Of a stretch of 60,948 nt of DNA, positions 34,905-43,063 are shown one piece after another. The DNA is taken from assembly GCA_029978705.1 (NCBI GenBank), contig JAPOIY010000015.1, positions 1-60,948 on the forward strand, written 5' to 3'. The translations under genes were made by a program, and so were the position numbers. The notes under the pieces are model-generated. The model was not told the DNA's origin, searched no databases, and worked only from the letters and a program-made list of their open reading frames with translations. Source of the stretch: Actinomycetota bacterium (GTDB lineage Bacteria > Actinomycetota > Actinomycetes > S36-B12 > GCA-2699445). How positions within the stretch are numbered: the stretch's first letter is position 1; each line of letters opens with the position of its first letter.

Positions 34905-37199
34905 ATGACGCTGGACACGGTGGCAGCTGCGCAGGCCAGCCCCGACACCGCACAGCCCTTCGCCGAACTCGGCCTCAAGGCCGACGAGTACCAGCGCATC
35001 CGCGAGATCCTGGGCCGCCGCCCGACGAGCAGCGAACTGGCCATGTACTCGGTGATGTGGAGCGAACACTGCTCCTACAAGTCCAGCAAGGTCCACCTGC
35101 GGCAGTTCGGCGAGAAGGCGCCCCCGTCCGACGCACTCCTCGTGGGCATCGGTGAGAACGCCGGCGTCGTCGACATCGGCGAGGGTTGGGCGGTCACCTT
35201 CAAGGTCGAGAGCCACAACCACCCGTCGTACGTCGAGCCGTACCAGGGTGCCGCGACCGGGGTCGGCGGCATCGTGCGCGACATCATCTCGATGGGAGCC
35301 CGACCCCTCGCGGTGATGGACCCGCTGCGGTTCGGAGCGCCCGATCACCCCGACACCAAACGGGTACTCCCCGGCGTGGTCGCCGGCATCGGGGGGTACG
35401 GCAACTGCCTGGGCCTGCCCAACATCGGCGGCGAAGTGGTCTTCGACGACTGCTACCAGGGCAACCCCCTGGTGAACGCCCTGTGCGTGGGCGCCATGAA
35501 ACACGAGGACATCCACCTCGCCAGCGCGAAGGGCGTCGGGAACAAGGTGATCCTGTACGGCGCTCGCACCGGCGGCGACGGCATCGGCGGGGTCTCGGTG
35601 CTCGCGAGCGAGACGTTCGACGAGACCGGTCCCGCCAAACGGCCCAGCGTGCAGGTGGGCGACCCCTTCATGGAGAAACTCCTCATCGAGTGCACCTTGG
35701 AGGTCCTGGGCGCCGGTCTGGTGGAGGGGATCCAGGACCTGGGCGGGGCGGGGATCTCGTGTGCCACCAGCGAGCTGGCGAGTAACGGCGACGGCGGCAT
35801 GCATGTGTGGCTGGACCGCGTCCCCCTGCGCGACGCCACCCTGAGCCCCGAAGAGATCCTGATGAGCGAGTCCCAGGAGCGGATGTGCGCTGTCGTGACG
35901 CCGGCGCATGTGGACGACTTCCTGCGCATCTGCCGCAAGTGGGACGTGGAGGCTGTCGTCATCGGTGAGGTCACCGACACCGGGAGCCTCACGATCGACT
36001 GGCACGGCGAGCAGATCGTCGCCGTACCGCCCCGCACGGTGGCTCACGAAGGGCCCGTCTACGAGCGCCCCTCCGCCCGGCCGGCCGGACTGGACGACCT
36101 GCAGGCGAATGACGCGTCGCGCCTGCCCCGGCCGGCGACGCCCGACGACTTGGCCCGGACAGTACGGGACGTCGTGGCGGCCCCGAACGTGGCGGACAAG
36201 GCGTGGATCACCGACCAGTACGACCGCTATGTCCGCGGGAACACGGTGCTGGCGCAGCCCGAGGACTCCGGCATGATCCGCGTGGACGAACGGACCGGCC
36301 GCGGGGTGGCCATCGCCACCGACTGCAACAGCCGGTTTGCAAGACTCGATCCCTACGCCGGGGCCCAGCTGGCCTTCGCCGAGGCCTACCGCAACGTCGC
36401 CACCACCGGAGCCGTCCCGCTGGCCGTGACCAACTGTCTGAACTTCGGCTCCCCCGAGGACCCCGAGGTCATGTGGCAGTTCGCCGAGGCCGTACGCGGT
36501 CTCGCGGACGCGTGCCAGCAGGCCGGGACGCCGGTCACCGGGGGAAATGTCTCCTTCTACAACTCGACCGGCGACGTGGCCATCCACCCGACGCCGGTCG
36601 TCGGGGTGCTGGGCGTCATCGAGGACGTCGCCGCCCGGACCCCCCAGGCGTGGCACACCGACGGCGAGGCGATCTACCTGCTGGGCGACACCCACGACGA
36701 ATTGTCGGGATCCGAGTGGGCACACGTCATCCACGGCCACCTGGGGGGACGCCCCCCGCGTGTGGATCTGCACCGGGAACGGGTGCTCGCGGAGGTACTC
36801 GTCGCCGGTAGCCGCGACGGGATGCTGAGCGCCGCCCACGACGTCTCCGACGGCGGTGTCGCCGTCGCACTCGTCGAGATGGCGCTGCGGGCCGATGTCG
36901 GGGCTCGACTCTGGGTGCCCGACGGGCTCGATCCGTTCGTCTTCCTGTTCAGCGAGTCGGCCGGCCGGGCCGTCGTGGTGGTGCCGCGCAGCGAGGAGCA
37001 GCGTTTCACCGCGATGTGCGCCGCCCGTGCGCTGCCTGCACAGCGGATCGGGGTGGTCGACAGCGGTCTGGGCGACGACGCCGGGAGGCCGTCCCAGCAG
37101 GTGCTCGTGCTGGCGCTGCCCGGCGGCGAGCAGATCACCTGGCCGCTGGCCGACCTGCGCGAGGCGCACGGCCGCACCCTGCCGGGGCTGTTCGGCTGA
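34905..37199 (+). CDS. purL: Phosphoribosylformylglycinamidine synthase subunit PurL
   Basis: A 764-residue small-type PurL, the ATP-dependent synthetase subunit working with PurS and Pur[17 protein letters not shown] near the N-terminus contains the catalytic His, [20 protein letters not shown] the ATP/metal block, and [16 protein letters not shown] and NVSFYNST lie in the two halves of its internally duplicated AIRS-like fold. Length and motifs are normal. The N-terminal extension before the conserved PFAELGL is short. The Rrf2-type gene starts 1 bp after the stop, so they are co-transcribed. Confidence 0.96.
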   Translation: MTLDTVAAAQASPDTAQPFAELGLKADEYQRIREILGRRPTSSELAMYSVMWSEHCSYKSSKVHLRQFGEKAPPSDALLVGIGENAGVVDIGEGWAVTFKVESHNHPSYVEPYQGAATGVGGIVRDIISMGARPLAVMDPLRFGAPDHPDTKRVLPGVVAGIGGYGNCLGLPNIGGEVVFDDCYQGNPLVNALCVGAMKHEDIHLASAKGVGNKVILYGARTGGDGIGGVSVLASETFDETGPAKRPSVQVGDPFMEKLLIECTLEVLGAGLVEGIQDLGGAGISCATSELASNGDGGMHVWLDRVPLRDATLSPEEILMSESQERMCAVVTPAHVDDFLRICRKWDVEAVVIGEVTDTGSLTIDWHGEQIVAVPPRTVAHEGPVYERPSARPAGLDDLQANDASRLPRPATPDDLARTVRDVVAAPNVADKAWITDQYDRYVRGNTVLAQPEDSGMIRVDERTGRGVAIATDCNSRFARLDPYAGAQLAFAEAYRNVATTGAVPLAVTNCLNFGSPEDPEVMWQFAEAVRGLADACQQAGTPVTGGNVSFYNSTGDVAIHPTPVVGVLGVIEDVAARTPQAWHTDGEAIYLLGDTHDELSGSEWAHVIHGHLGGRPPRVDLHRERVLAEVLVAGSRDGMLSAAHDVSDGGVAVALVEMALRADVGARLWVPDGLDPFVFLFSESAGRAVVVVPRSEEQRFTAMCAARALPAQRIGVVDSGLGDDAGRPSQQVLVLALPGGEQITWPLADLREAHGRTLPGLFG

Positions 37200-37200
37200 C

Positions 37201-37635
37201 ATGAGACTCACCGGTCGCATCGACTACGCCATCCGCGCCGCCGTGGAACTCGCTGCCCGCGAGGGGACGGTTCCGCTGGAGGAACTCGCGCAGGCCCAGC
37301 ACCTGCCGACCGAATACGTGCGCCCGGCGATGCGGGATCTGCGCCGCGCCGGGATCGTGACCAGCCGCCGCGGCCACGACGGCGGCTACGCCCTCAGCCG
37401 CGACCCGGCCGCCGTCTCGCTGGCCGACATCATCCGGGCGGTGGACGGACCCCTCACCGAGGTTCGGGGCGAGCGGCCTGACAACGTCGCCTACGTCGGT
37501 GCGGCAACCCCCTTGCGCGACGTCTGGCTGGCACTGCGCGCCAACGAACGGCTCATCCTGGAGTCGGTGTCGCTGGCGGACATCGTCACCGGCGACCTGC
37601 CGGATTCCGTGACCGGCGTCCTGCCCGCCGGCTGA
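37201..37635 (+). CDS. Rrf2 family transcriptional regulator without Fe-S cysteines
   Basis: A 144-residue DNA-binding protein. MRLTGRIDYAIRAAVELA is the typical Rrf2 first helix, followed by a winged helix-turn-helix (PLEELAQAQHLPTEYVRPAMRDLRRAGIV, ~23-52) and the wing SRRGHDGGYALSRD. The region where IscR or NsrR carry three cysteines (VRGERPDNVAYVGAATPLRDVW) has none, so it cannot bind a [2Fe-2S] cluster and resembles CymR-like members that sense other signals. It is 1 bp downstream of purL and two genes from a TauE/SafE permease; regulation of either sulfur or purine genes is possible, but no operator is identified. Confidence 0.88.
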   Translation: MRLTGRIDYAIRAAVELAAREGTVPLEELAQAQHLPTEYVRPAMRDLRRAGIVTSRRGHDGGYALSRDPAAVSLADIIRAVDGPLTEVRGERPDNVAYVGAATPLRDVWLALRANERLILESVSLADIVTGDLPDSVTGVLPAG

Positions 37636-37646
37636 CCGTGGGGCGC

Positions 37647-37652
37647 TAGGCT
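37647..37652 (+). promoter_or_regulatory. -10 hexamer TAGGCT upstream of the SHOCT protein gene
   Basis: TAGGCT lies 30 bases before the GTG at 37683, with AGGAG (37671-37675) between. The paralogous gene at 49573 has TAGCCT in a similar place. Confidence 0.45.
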
Positions 37653-37682
37653 CTCCCTGCCCGACCCGACAGGAGACATGCA

Positions 37683-38063
37683 GTGGAAACCTTGGGAAGC
37701 GTCCTCTACACGACGCTATGGATCTTCGCCCTCATCTGCTACCTGATGGTGCTGTTCTACATCCTGTCCGACCTGTTCTCGGACCACGGTCTGTCGGGCT
37801 GGTGGAAAGCCGTGTGGGTGGTGTTCCTCATCATCCTGCCGTTCCTGACGGCGCTCGTGTACCTCATCTTCCGCGGCAAGGGCATGCAGGAACGCGCCAA
37901 GCAGCGGTACGAGGCGGCCCAGCAGGCCCAGACGGCCTACATCCAGCAGGCGGTCGGCCAGGCCGACCCGGCGGAGCAGATCGCGAAGGCCAAGCAGCTG
38001 TGCGATCAGGGCGTCATCGATCAGGCCGAGTACGAGCAGCTCAAGCAGCGCGCCCTGTCCTGA
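37683..38063 (+). CDS. Membrane protein with PLDc_N-like hairpin and C-terminal SHOCT domain (copy 1)
   Basis: A 126-residue protein: two transmembrane helices (LYTTLWIFALICYLMVLFYI and WVVFLIILPFLTALVYLIF) with SDHGLSGWWKA between them, as in phospholipase-D N-terminal-like (PLDc_N) hairpins. A coiled Ala/Gln-rich stretch follows (ERAKQRYEAAQQAQTAYIQQ), then a SHOCT motif (ADPAEQIAKAKQLCDQGVIDQAEYEQLKQRAL). SHOCT domains are short oligomerisation or scaffold units. The GTG is chosen since AGGAG is 7 bases upstream; an out-of-frame ATG lies at 37678. It is closely similar to the protein at 49573. The role is unknown; envelope stress or organisation is a guess. Confidence 0.82.
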   Translation: METLGSVLYTTLWIFALICYLMVLFYILSDLFSDHGLSGWWKAVWVVFLIILPFLTALVYLIFRGKGMQERAKQRYEAAQQAQTAYIQQAVGQADPAEQIAKAKQLCDQGVIDQAEYEQLKQRALS

Positions 38064-38087
38064 CGACGCGCCGGACGTGCGCCGGCG

Positions 38088-39059
38088 TCAGGCGCTCGTC
38101 ACCTGATGCCGCTGGGGGGCGGTGCCCGGGTCCGATCCGTTCTCGCTGTCCGCGGGGATCGCCGGCGCCTCGCTGTCGCCTCCCGCCTTCTCGCGCCGGT
38201 GGGCGCGCACCGCGATCCAGGTGCCCGCGAGCGCGATGACCACGATGAGCGCGAAGGCGATGCCTCCGGGGACATGGAACAGCTTGGACATGACCGCCAC
38301 GTTGGAGATCAGCACCATGGTCCCGACGAGGACACCCAGCAGGGTGCGGGGGGCGCGGTGGGCCAGTCGGGCGGCGAACGGGGCTGTGAGCGCGCCACCG
38401 ATCACCAGGCCGGCGACGGCCAGCCACGGGATGCCGGCCTCGCCGGCCCCGACCAGGAATCCCATGGAGGCGGCGACCGCCACGATGAACTCGGCCGTGT
38501 TGACGGTGCCCACGACGCGATGGGGCTCGTGTTTGGTGATCGTCATGAGGCTCGGTGTGGCCACGGGTCCCCAGCCGCCCCCACCGGTGGCATCCACGAA
38601 CCCCCCGATGAGACCGACCGGCCACAGATGGCGCGTCCGGGCATTGATCTGCGGGATCAGACTCTTGCCGAAGCCGAAGCGCATGATGATGATGACGCCC
38701 ATGACCAGCAGGATGAGGGCCATCCAGATGCGGGCGCCGTCCATCGCGATGTTGGTCAGGACGACGGCTCCCAGGAACGCGCCCACGGCTCCGGGCAGCG
38801 CGATGGCCACCAGGACCCGCTTGTCGACGTTGCCGGCGTGCCAGTGGCTGATGCCGGAGACGAACGTGGTGCCGACCTTGGCGGCGTGGGTGCCCGCGGA
38901 CGCGGCGACCGCGGAGTAGCCGAGCACGGTGAGCAGGGTGGCGGATGTGATGCCGAACCCCATCCCGAGGGTGCCGTCGACGAACTGGGCGATGGCGCCG
39001 ACGACGCCGAACACGAGAACGGTGAGGAAGTCCAGGTCCACGAGGCCTCCAAAGGGCAT
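38088..39059 (-). CDS. TauE/SafE (TSUP) family sulfite/organosulfonate permease-like protein
   Basis: A 323-residue membrane protein with about eight helices and the internal repeat typical of the family. GVVGAIAQFVDGTLGMGFG is in the first half and PVGLIGGFVDATGGGGWGPVATPSLM in the second, both with the G-x-x-D-x-x-x-G-x-G turn. Members export sulfite, sulfoacetate or move related anions across the cytoplasmic membrane. The C-terminal ~30 residues are hydrophilic (EKAGGDSEAPAIPADSENGSD). An unusually A/T-rich 45-bp patch lies upstream (about 39060-39105) and probably contains its promoter. It converges on the SHOCT gene and is divergent from the flavoprotein-like gene. The substrate is unproven. 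Confidence 0.85.
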   Translation of the reverse strand: MPFGGLVDLDFLTVLVFGVVGAIAQFVDGTLGMGFGITSATLLTVLGYSAVAASAGTHAAKVGTTFVSGISHWHAGNVDKRVLVAIALPGAVGAFLGAVVLTNIAMDGARIWMALILLVMGVIIIMRFGFGKSLIPQINARTRHLWPVGLIGGFVDATGGGGWGPVATPSLMTITKHEPHRVVGTVNTAEFIVAVAASMGFLVGAGEAGIPWLAVAGLVIGGALTAPFAARLAHRAPRTLLGVLVGTMVLISNVAVMSKLFHVPGGIAFALIVVIALAGTWIAVRAHRREKAGGDSEAPAIPADSENGSDPGTAPQRHQVTSA

Positions 39060-39170
39060 CTAACGTACTAATACGACTCTGTTGATGCTATTTGCCCTCG
39101 GGGGGCAGAGCAAGTCCTGGTCCGTGAGAGCCGGGTCACGACCCGGCAACAGCCCCGCCGGGGTACGCGC

Positions 39171-39176
39171 CACAAT
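39171..39176 (+). promoter_or_regulatory. -10-like hexamer CACAAT, leaderless spacing
   Basis: CACAAT ends 6 bases before the ATG at 39183. The same hexamer and spacing occur before the histidine phosphatase gene (52652-52657). Confidence 0.45.
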
Positions 39177-39182
39177 GGGGAC

Positions 39183-39827
39183 ATGAGTCCGCCTCCCCGC
39201 CACGCGCCGGTGGCCCCAGTGATGCGGCGGCCCAGCCCTCTCGACCCGGCCAGCGGCTCCTGGGCGGTGGTCGGGGTGGGCGATCACGGTACGGCCGTCC
39301 TGCGGGGACTGGCGCAAGCGCAGGTGCCCGCCCTGGGGTATGACCGGCGCTCCGATGGGGGGGACGACCGGGTGCGCTGGGGGCATGAAGTGCTCGCGAT
39401 CGAGGAGATCGAGGACATCGACGCCCTCGCCGTCACGAGCCGGGACGTGGCCACCGGGGAGATCACCACCGAGTACGTGGCGGGTGCGGTGATCTGCACC
39501 GGGCCGTACTCGGACTGGTCCTTCATCGACCCTGACACCTTGAACGTCGTCGCCGGGGAGCCGGTCCTCGCCCACCGGATGTTCACCCCCCGGCACCCGG
39601 CTCTCGTCGTGTCGGGACCGGACGTGACGGCGGGACTGGAGCACCAGGCACAGGTCATCGCCACCTACGCCCGGACCCTGCGCCAGGAGCCCCGCCGTGC
39701 GCTGGCCTTCCACCGGCGGGCCTGCGCCCGTCTCCTGCCCGGGTATCCCCGCGTGCAGACCGACCCCGTCGCGGGCGAGGACTACGACGACGTCCTGGAT
39801 CGCGACCTCACCTCCCTGACCGGCTGA
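39183..39827 (+). CDS. Small flavin-monooxygenase-like protein, apparently reduced (214 aa)
   Basis: Unassigned, but the layout recalls a shortened FMO: a Rossmann-like VVGVGDHGTAVLRGLAQ (29-45) where GxGxxG is altered to GVGDHG, a strand ending GYDRR, the pair VRWGHEVLAIEEIED and EYVAGAVICTGPYS (like the VIVATG strand), and AHRMFTPRHPALVVSGPD near the C-terminus, similar to the last FMO strands. The central NADPH domain of normal FMOs (~450 residues) is missing. It could be a decayed relic or a stand-alone nucleotide-binding protein; the frame is intact and has normal codon use. It precedes the sterol-carrier-like gene by 4 bp, so the two are probably one operon. Confidence 0.6.
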   Translation: MSPPPRHAPVAPVMRRPSPLDPASGSWAVVGVGDHGTAVLRGLAQAQVPALGYDRRSDGGDDRVRWGHEVLAIEEIEDIDALAVTSRDVATGEITTEYVAGAVICTGPYSDWSFIDPDTLNVVAGEPVLAHRMFTPRHPALVVSGPDVTAGLEHQAQVIATYARTLRQEPRRALAFHRRACARLLPGYPRVQTDPVAGEDYDDVLDRDLTSLTG

Positions 39828-39831
39828 CCCG

Positions 39832-40158
39832 ATGCACGACTGGCAACACACCGTCGCCGCGGCGGCGGGCGACGGCAGCCTCACAAGGGCAGCCGTCCAG
39901 GAGGTGCTGGGGGAGATGGCCCGCCGGGCGCCCGGACGCAGCGTGGAGGTGCGGATCCCGCCGTACGGCGCCACCCAGATCATCGCGGGGCCACCCCACC
40001 GGCGGGGCACCCCCAAGGCCACCGTCGAGATGACGGCCGAGACCCTCTTCGCCCTGGCCGCGGGTTCCCTGGCGTGGCCCGACGCGGTGGCCGCCGGCCG
40101 GGTCCTCGCCAGCGGCGAGCGCACCGACCTGGCCGGGCTGTTCCCGCTCGTCCGATGA
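39832..40158 (+). CDS. Sterol-carrier-like (SCP2-fold) family protein
   Basis: A 108-residue protein whose pattern (SVEVRIPPYGATQIIAGPPH, TVEMTAETLFALAAGSLAWPDAV and a terminal RVLASGERTDLAGLFPLV) matches the bacterial sterol carrier family found next to purF in many Actinobacteria. The SCP2 fold binds lipids in a hydrophobic tunnel, but what these bacterial proteins bind is unknown. Length equals one domain. It overlaps the MFS gene by ATGA at its stop and follows the flavoprotein-like gene by 4 bp. The conserved neighbourhood with purF, two genes downstream, supports the call. Confidence 0.78.
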   Translation: MHDWQHTVAAAAGDGSLTRAAVQEVLGEMARRAPGRSVEVRIPPYGATQIIAGPPHRRGTPKATVEMTAETLFALAAGSLAWPDAVAAGRVLASGERTDLAGLFPLVR

Positions 40159-41414
40159 CGAGCACCGCCCCGGACATCGCCCGGATCCAGACCCGCACGG
40201 TGTGGGTGCTCAGCGGCGCCCAGGCCCTCGGAGGAGTCGCCGTCGCCGGGTCGGTGGCAGCCGGGTCCCTCCTGACCGCATCAGTGTCCGGTTCCGAGGG
40301 GATGGCGGGCCTGGCCCAGACCGCCGGGGTCACCGGGGCCGCGGTTATGGCGCTCCCGCTCGCCCGGATCGCCCTGGCCCGCGGGCGACGCGCCTCGTTG
40401 GCGACCGGGTACGCCACCGGCGCGGTCGGTGCTGCGGTCGTGATCGCCGGCGCCCTCGGCCGGTCGACGGCGTGGGTCCTCGTGGGGTGTCTGCTGGTGG
40501 GCGTCGCCTCCGCCGCCGGGTATCAGGCGCGCTACGCGGCCACCGACCTCGCCGACGAGGACCGGCGGGGGCGGTCGCTCTCGTGGGTGGTGTGGGCGGG
40601 AACCGTCGGGGCCATCCTCGGCCCCAATCTGCTGCAGCTGTCCGGGAGTCTGGCGCTGGGGCTCTCGCTACCGCAACTGACCGGCCCCTATCTCGTCACC
40701 TTCGCCACTCTCGTCGCCGCGTCCGCCATCCTCGTGCTCCTGCTGCGTCCCGACCCGTACTTGCTGTCCCGCCGCCTCGCGCAGGCGCAGGAGAGTACGT
40801 CGCAGCGCCCCCGCCTGCGGGACGGTCTGGAGCACCTGCGGGGCAACCGGGGCGCCCTGCTGGGCCTGCTCGTGGTGGCCGGAGGGCACGCCGTGATGGT
40901 GATGGTGATGGTCATGACCCCCATCCACATGGCGCACGTGGACGTGACCCTCCAGTTGATCGGTCTGGTCATCAGCGTGCACGTCGCCGGGATGTACGCC
41001 TTGTCGCCCGTCGTGGGCTGGGCGGTGGACCGGTGGGGCCGCATCCCGGTGGTGTGGGCCGGGCTGGCGACCCTCCTCCTGGCCTGCGGGCTGGCGGGCT
41101 TCGCGCCCGGGGACGACGTCCCGCTGCTGGGCATCGGGCTGTTCCTCCTCGGACTGGGCTGGTCCGCCACGCTCATCGCCGGCTCCACCCTCCTGGTCGA
41201 CGACGCCACTCCCGCCGACCGGCCGTCGATCCAAGGGCTGTCCGACCTCACGATGAACGTGGCGGGCGCCCTGGGGGGCGCTGTCGCGGGTCTGGTCGTC
41301 ATGGTCAGTTCCTACGGCGCGCTGTGCGCGGCGGCTGTCGTCCCCATCGCTGCGCTGGCCGTCCTGGTCGTGAGGTGGGGCCGCACCGCCTCCTCCGGGC
41401 CGCCACGTCAGTAG
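40155..41414 (+). CDS. MFS transporter, 12-helix type
   Basis: A 419-residue major facilitator protein. Early helices are Ala/Gly-rich (QALGGVAVAGSVAAGSLL), a basic loop RIALARGRRASLATG corresponds to motif A between helices 2 and 3, and a His/Met-rich helix (GHAVMVMVMVMTPIHMAHVD) opens the second half. The second motif A is WAVDRWGRIPVVWAG. The size fits 12 helices. The substrate is unknown; in Actinobacteria a similar gene often sits between the sterol-carrier-like gene and purF. Its ATG overlaps the previous stop (ATGA). The -10 hexamer of the next gene overlaps its stop codon. Confidence 0.83.
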   Translation: MTSTAPDIARIQTRTVWVLSGAQALGGVAVAGSVAAGSLLTASVSGSEGMAGLAQTAGVTGAAVMALPLARIALARGRRASLATGYATGAVGAAVVIAGALGRSTAWVLVGCLLVGVASAAGYQARYAATDLADEDRRGRSLSWVVWAGTVGAILGPNLLQLSGSLALGLSLPQLTGPYLVTFATLVAASAILVLLLRPDPYLLSRRLAQAQESTSQRPRLRDGLEHLRGNRGALLGLLVVAGGHAVMVMVMVMTPIHMAHVDVTLQLIGLVISVHVAGMYALSPVVGWAVDRWGRIPVVWAGLATLLLACGLAGFAPGDDVPLLGIGLFLLGLGWSATLIAGSTLLVDDATPADRPSIQGLSDLTMNVAGALGGAVAGLVVMVSSYGALCAAAVVPIAALAVLVVRWGRTASSGPPRQ

Positions 41415-41417
41415 GCT
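41412..41417 (+). promoter_or_regulatory. -10 hexamer TAGGCT of a leaderless promoter, overlapping the upstream stop codon
   Basis: TAGGCT ends 7 bases before the GTG at 41425. Its TAG is the stop codon of the MFS gene. Confidence 0.5.
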
Positions 41418-41424
41418 GGCCGAT

Positions 41425-42453
41425 GTGTCGCGTTACGGATCCCAGTTCGGCCCCGACGTGACGTTTCTCGGGGTCCCCGCCTGCACGTGGGACGAGCCCG
41501 AGACCTACGCCGGAGCGGACGTCGTCATCATCGGCGCCCCCTTCGACGGGGGGACGAGTTACCGCAGCGGCGCCCGGTTCGGGCCGCAGGCGATGCGCTC
41601 GACCTGCTATCTGCCCCACGACGGCTCCCGTCCCTCGCTGGCCTTGCGGGTCGACGGGTTGCAGGGCGACCTCGATGTTCGCGACGCGGGCGACGTCGAG
41701 ATGTTCAGCGGGGACGCCGCCCGGTCCTGCGCCGATCTCGAGGAGGTGGTCGCTACCGTGGCCACCACCGGCGCCATCCCCGTGGTCCTCGGCGGGGACC
41801 ACACCGTCACGTGGCCGAACGCGACCGGAGTGGCCCGTGCCCGTGGGTGGGGCCGGGTCTCGGTCATCCACTTCGACGCCCACGCCGACACCGGCGACAT
41901 CGAGTTCGGTTCCCTCATCGGGCACGGTCAGCCGATGCGCCGTCTCATCGAGTCCGGTGCCGTGCGCGGCGACCGGTTCCTGCAGGTGGGGTTGCGCGGC
42001 TACTGGCCCGGACCGGAGATCCTCGCCTGGATGGCGGAGCAGGGGATGCGCTCGTTCGAGATGACCGAGGTGGAGCACCGCGGCCTCGGGGACGTCATGG
42101 CCGACGCGTTCCGGATCGCGACCGACGACTGCGACGGGGTCTTCCTCAGCGTCGACATCGACGTCTGCGACCCGGGCCACGCGCCGGGTACCGGCACCCC
42201 CGAGCCCGGCGGCCTGTCGGCCCGGCAACTGCTCGACCAGGTGCGGCGGATCTGTTACGAGCTGCCCGTCGTGGGGGTGGACGTGGTGGAGGTGGCCCCG
42301 CCGTTCGACCACGCCGACATCACCGTGCTGCTGGGCAACCGGGTCGTCCTGGAGGCACTGAGCGCGATCGCGCGGCGCCGCAAGGACGAGCGGGAGGGCA
42401 CGACGTGGGACCCGGGCCAGCCGCTGCTCGCCGACCGGCCCCCGATCGACTGA
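41425..42453 (+). CDS. speB: Ureohydrolase (agmatinase/arginase family)
   Basis: A 342-residue binuclear-manganese hydrolase that releases urea from a guanidino compound. All metal ligands are present: H126 in GGDHT, D151/H153/D155 in HFDAHAD, and D244/D246 in SVDIDVCDP; GHAPGTGTPEPGG follows as in agmatinases. GTSYRSGARFGPQAMR (44-59) is also typical of the agmatinase branch. Agmatine is the most likely substrate, but guanidinobutyrate, guanidinopropionate and guanidine hydrolases share these motifs, so the symbol is tentative. It stands alone with its own promoter-like hexamer and converges on the lipoprotein gene with 9 bp between stops. Confidence 0.8.
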   Translation: MSRYGSQFGPDVTFLGVPACTWDEPETYAGADVVIIGAPFDGGTSYRSGARFGPQAMRSTCYLPHDGSRPSLALRVDGLQGDLDVRDAGDVEMFSGDAARSCADLEEVVATVATTGAIPVVLGGDHTVTWPNATGVARARGWGRVSVIHFDAHADTGDIEFGSLIGHGQPMRRLIESGAVRGDRFLQVGLRGYWPGPEILAWMAEQGMRSFEMTEVEHRGLGDVMADAFRIATDDCDGVFLSVDIDVCDPGHAPGTGTPEPGGLSARQLLDQVRRICYELPVVGVDVVEVAPPFDHADITVLLGNRVVLEALSAIARRRKDEREGTTWDPGQPLLADRPPID

Positions 42454-42462
42454 CCGCCGCCG

Positions 42463-42978
42463 TCAGCGCGTGGTGGCGGCGAGAATCTGGCCGATCATGT
42501 CCGCGGTCGCCTCCGGGACGACGGTGTTGACCTCAACGTAGGAACCGTCGTCCACCAGCCCGAACCGCGCCACGTTCGGAACGGCGAAGGCCGCGTCGGC
42601 CCCTTTGACCTTGATGGGAGCCGTCGCCCCCAGATTGCGCTGGGCGCTCGCCATCGCCTGCCGGAAGTGGTCCGACCCGTTGCGGGCGTGCGACCGGGTG
42701 ACGATGAACGCCTCCCCGTTGGTGGCGGCCCAGCGGCATTCCGCCGACTCCCCGTCGGCGGACACGACGACGGGTCGCGGCTGGAAAGGCACCCCGGTGA
42801 TCCGGGTCAGTTCCGCACCGGTCAGCGGCGGGCAGGCCTCCGTGGCATCGACTGACGGGGTCGCGATGGCACCCCCCGCCGACCGGGCCGCCAGGTCCTG
42901 TGACGACACACACGCCGACAGCCCGGCCACCAGCACGAGGCCGACCGGGACCGCGGCGGCGCGGGAGATGCGGGACAC
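42463..42978 (-). CDS. Predicted lipoprotein, DUF3558-like
   Basis: A 171-residue exported protein beginning at the GTG at 42978: Arg-containing n-region, hydrophobic core and lipobox GLSAC with Cys23. The mature part has a Cys pair (EACPPLTGAELTRITG and SAECRWAATNG) and an overall pattern like DUF3558 lipoproteins of Actinobacteria, which are small alpha/beta domains with one disulfide. A longer frame starts at 43047, but TACCCT ends 6 bases before the GTG at 42978 and the extra residues lack signal-peptide character. The function of this family is unknown. It is divergent from purF. Confidence 0.78.
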   Translation of the reverse strand: MSRISRAAAVPVGLVLVAGLSACVSSQDLAARSAGGAIATPSVDATEACPPLTGAELTRITGVPFQPRPVVVSADGESAECRWAATNGEAFIVTRSHARNGSDHFRQAMASAQRNLGATAPIKVKGADAAFAVPNVARFGLVDDGSYVEVNTVVPEATADMIGQILAATTR

Positions 42979-42984
42979 CCGGCC

Positions 42985-42990
42985 AGGGTA
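42985..42990 (-). promoter_or_regulatory. -10 hexamer TACCCT of a leaderless promoter
   Basis: On the minus strand TACCCT ends 6 bases before the GTG at 42978, deciding the lipoprotein start. Confidence 0.55.
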
Positions 42991-43051
42991 CGACGATCCG
43001 GATGTCGGGGGGCGCGCCCTTCGATGTTTCCGGCACTCCGTCCCCACCCCC

Positions 43052-43057
43052 TACACT
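43052..43057 (+). promoter_or_regulatory. -10 hexamer TACACT of a leaderless promoter (purF)
   Basis: TACACT ends 6 bases before the GTG at 43064. No ribosome-binding site is present between them. Confidence 0.55.
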
Positions 43058-43063
43058 GGCCAG

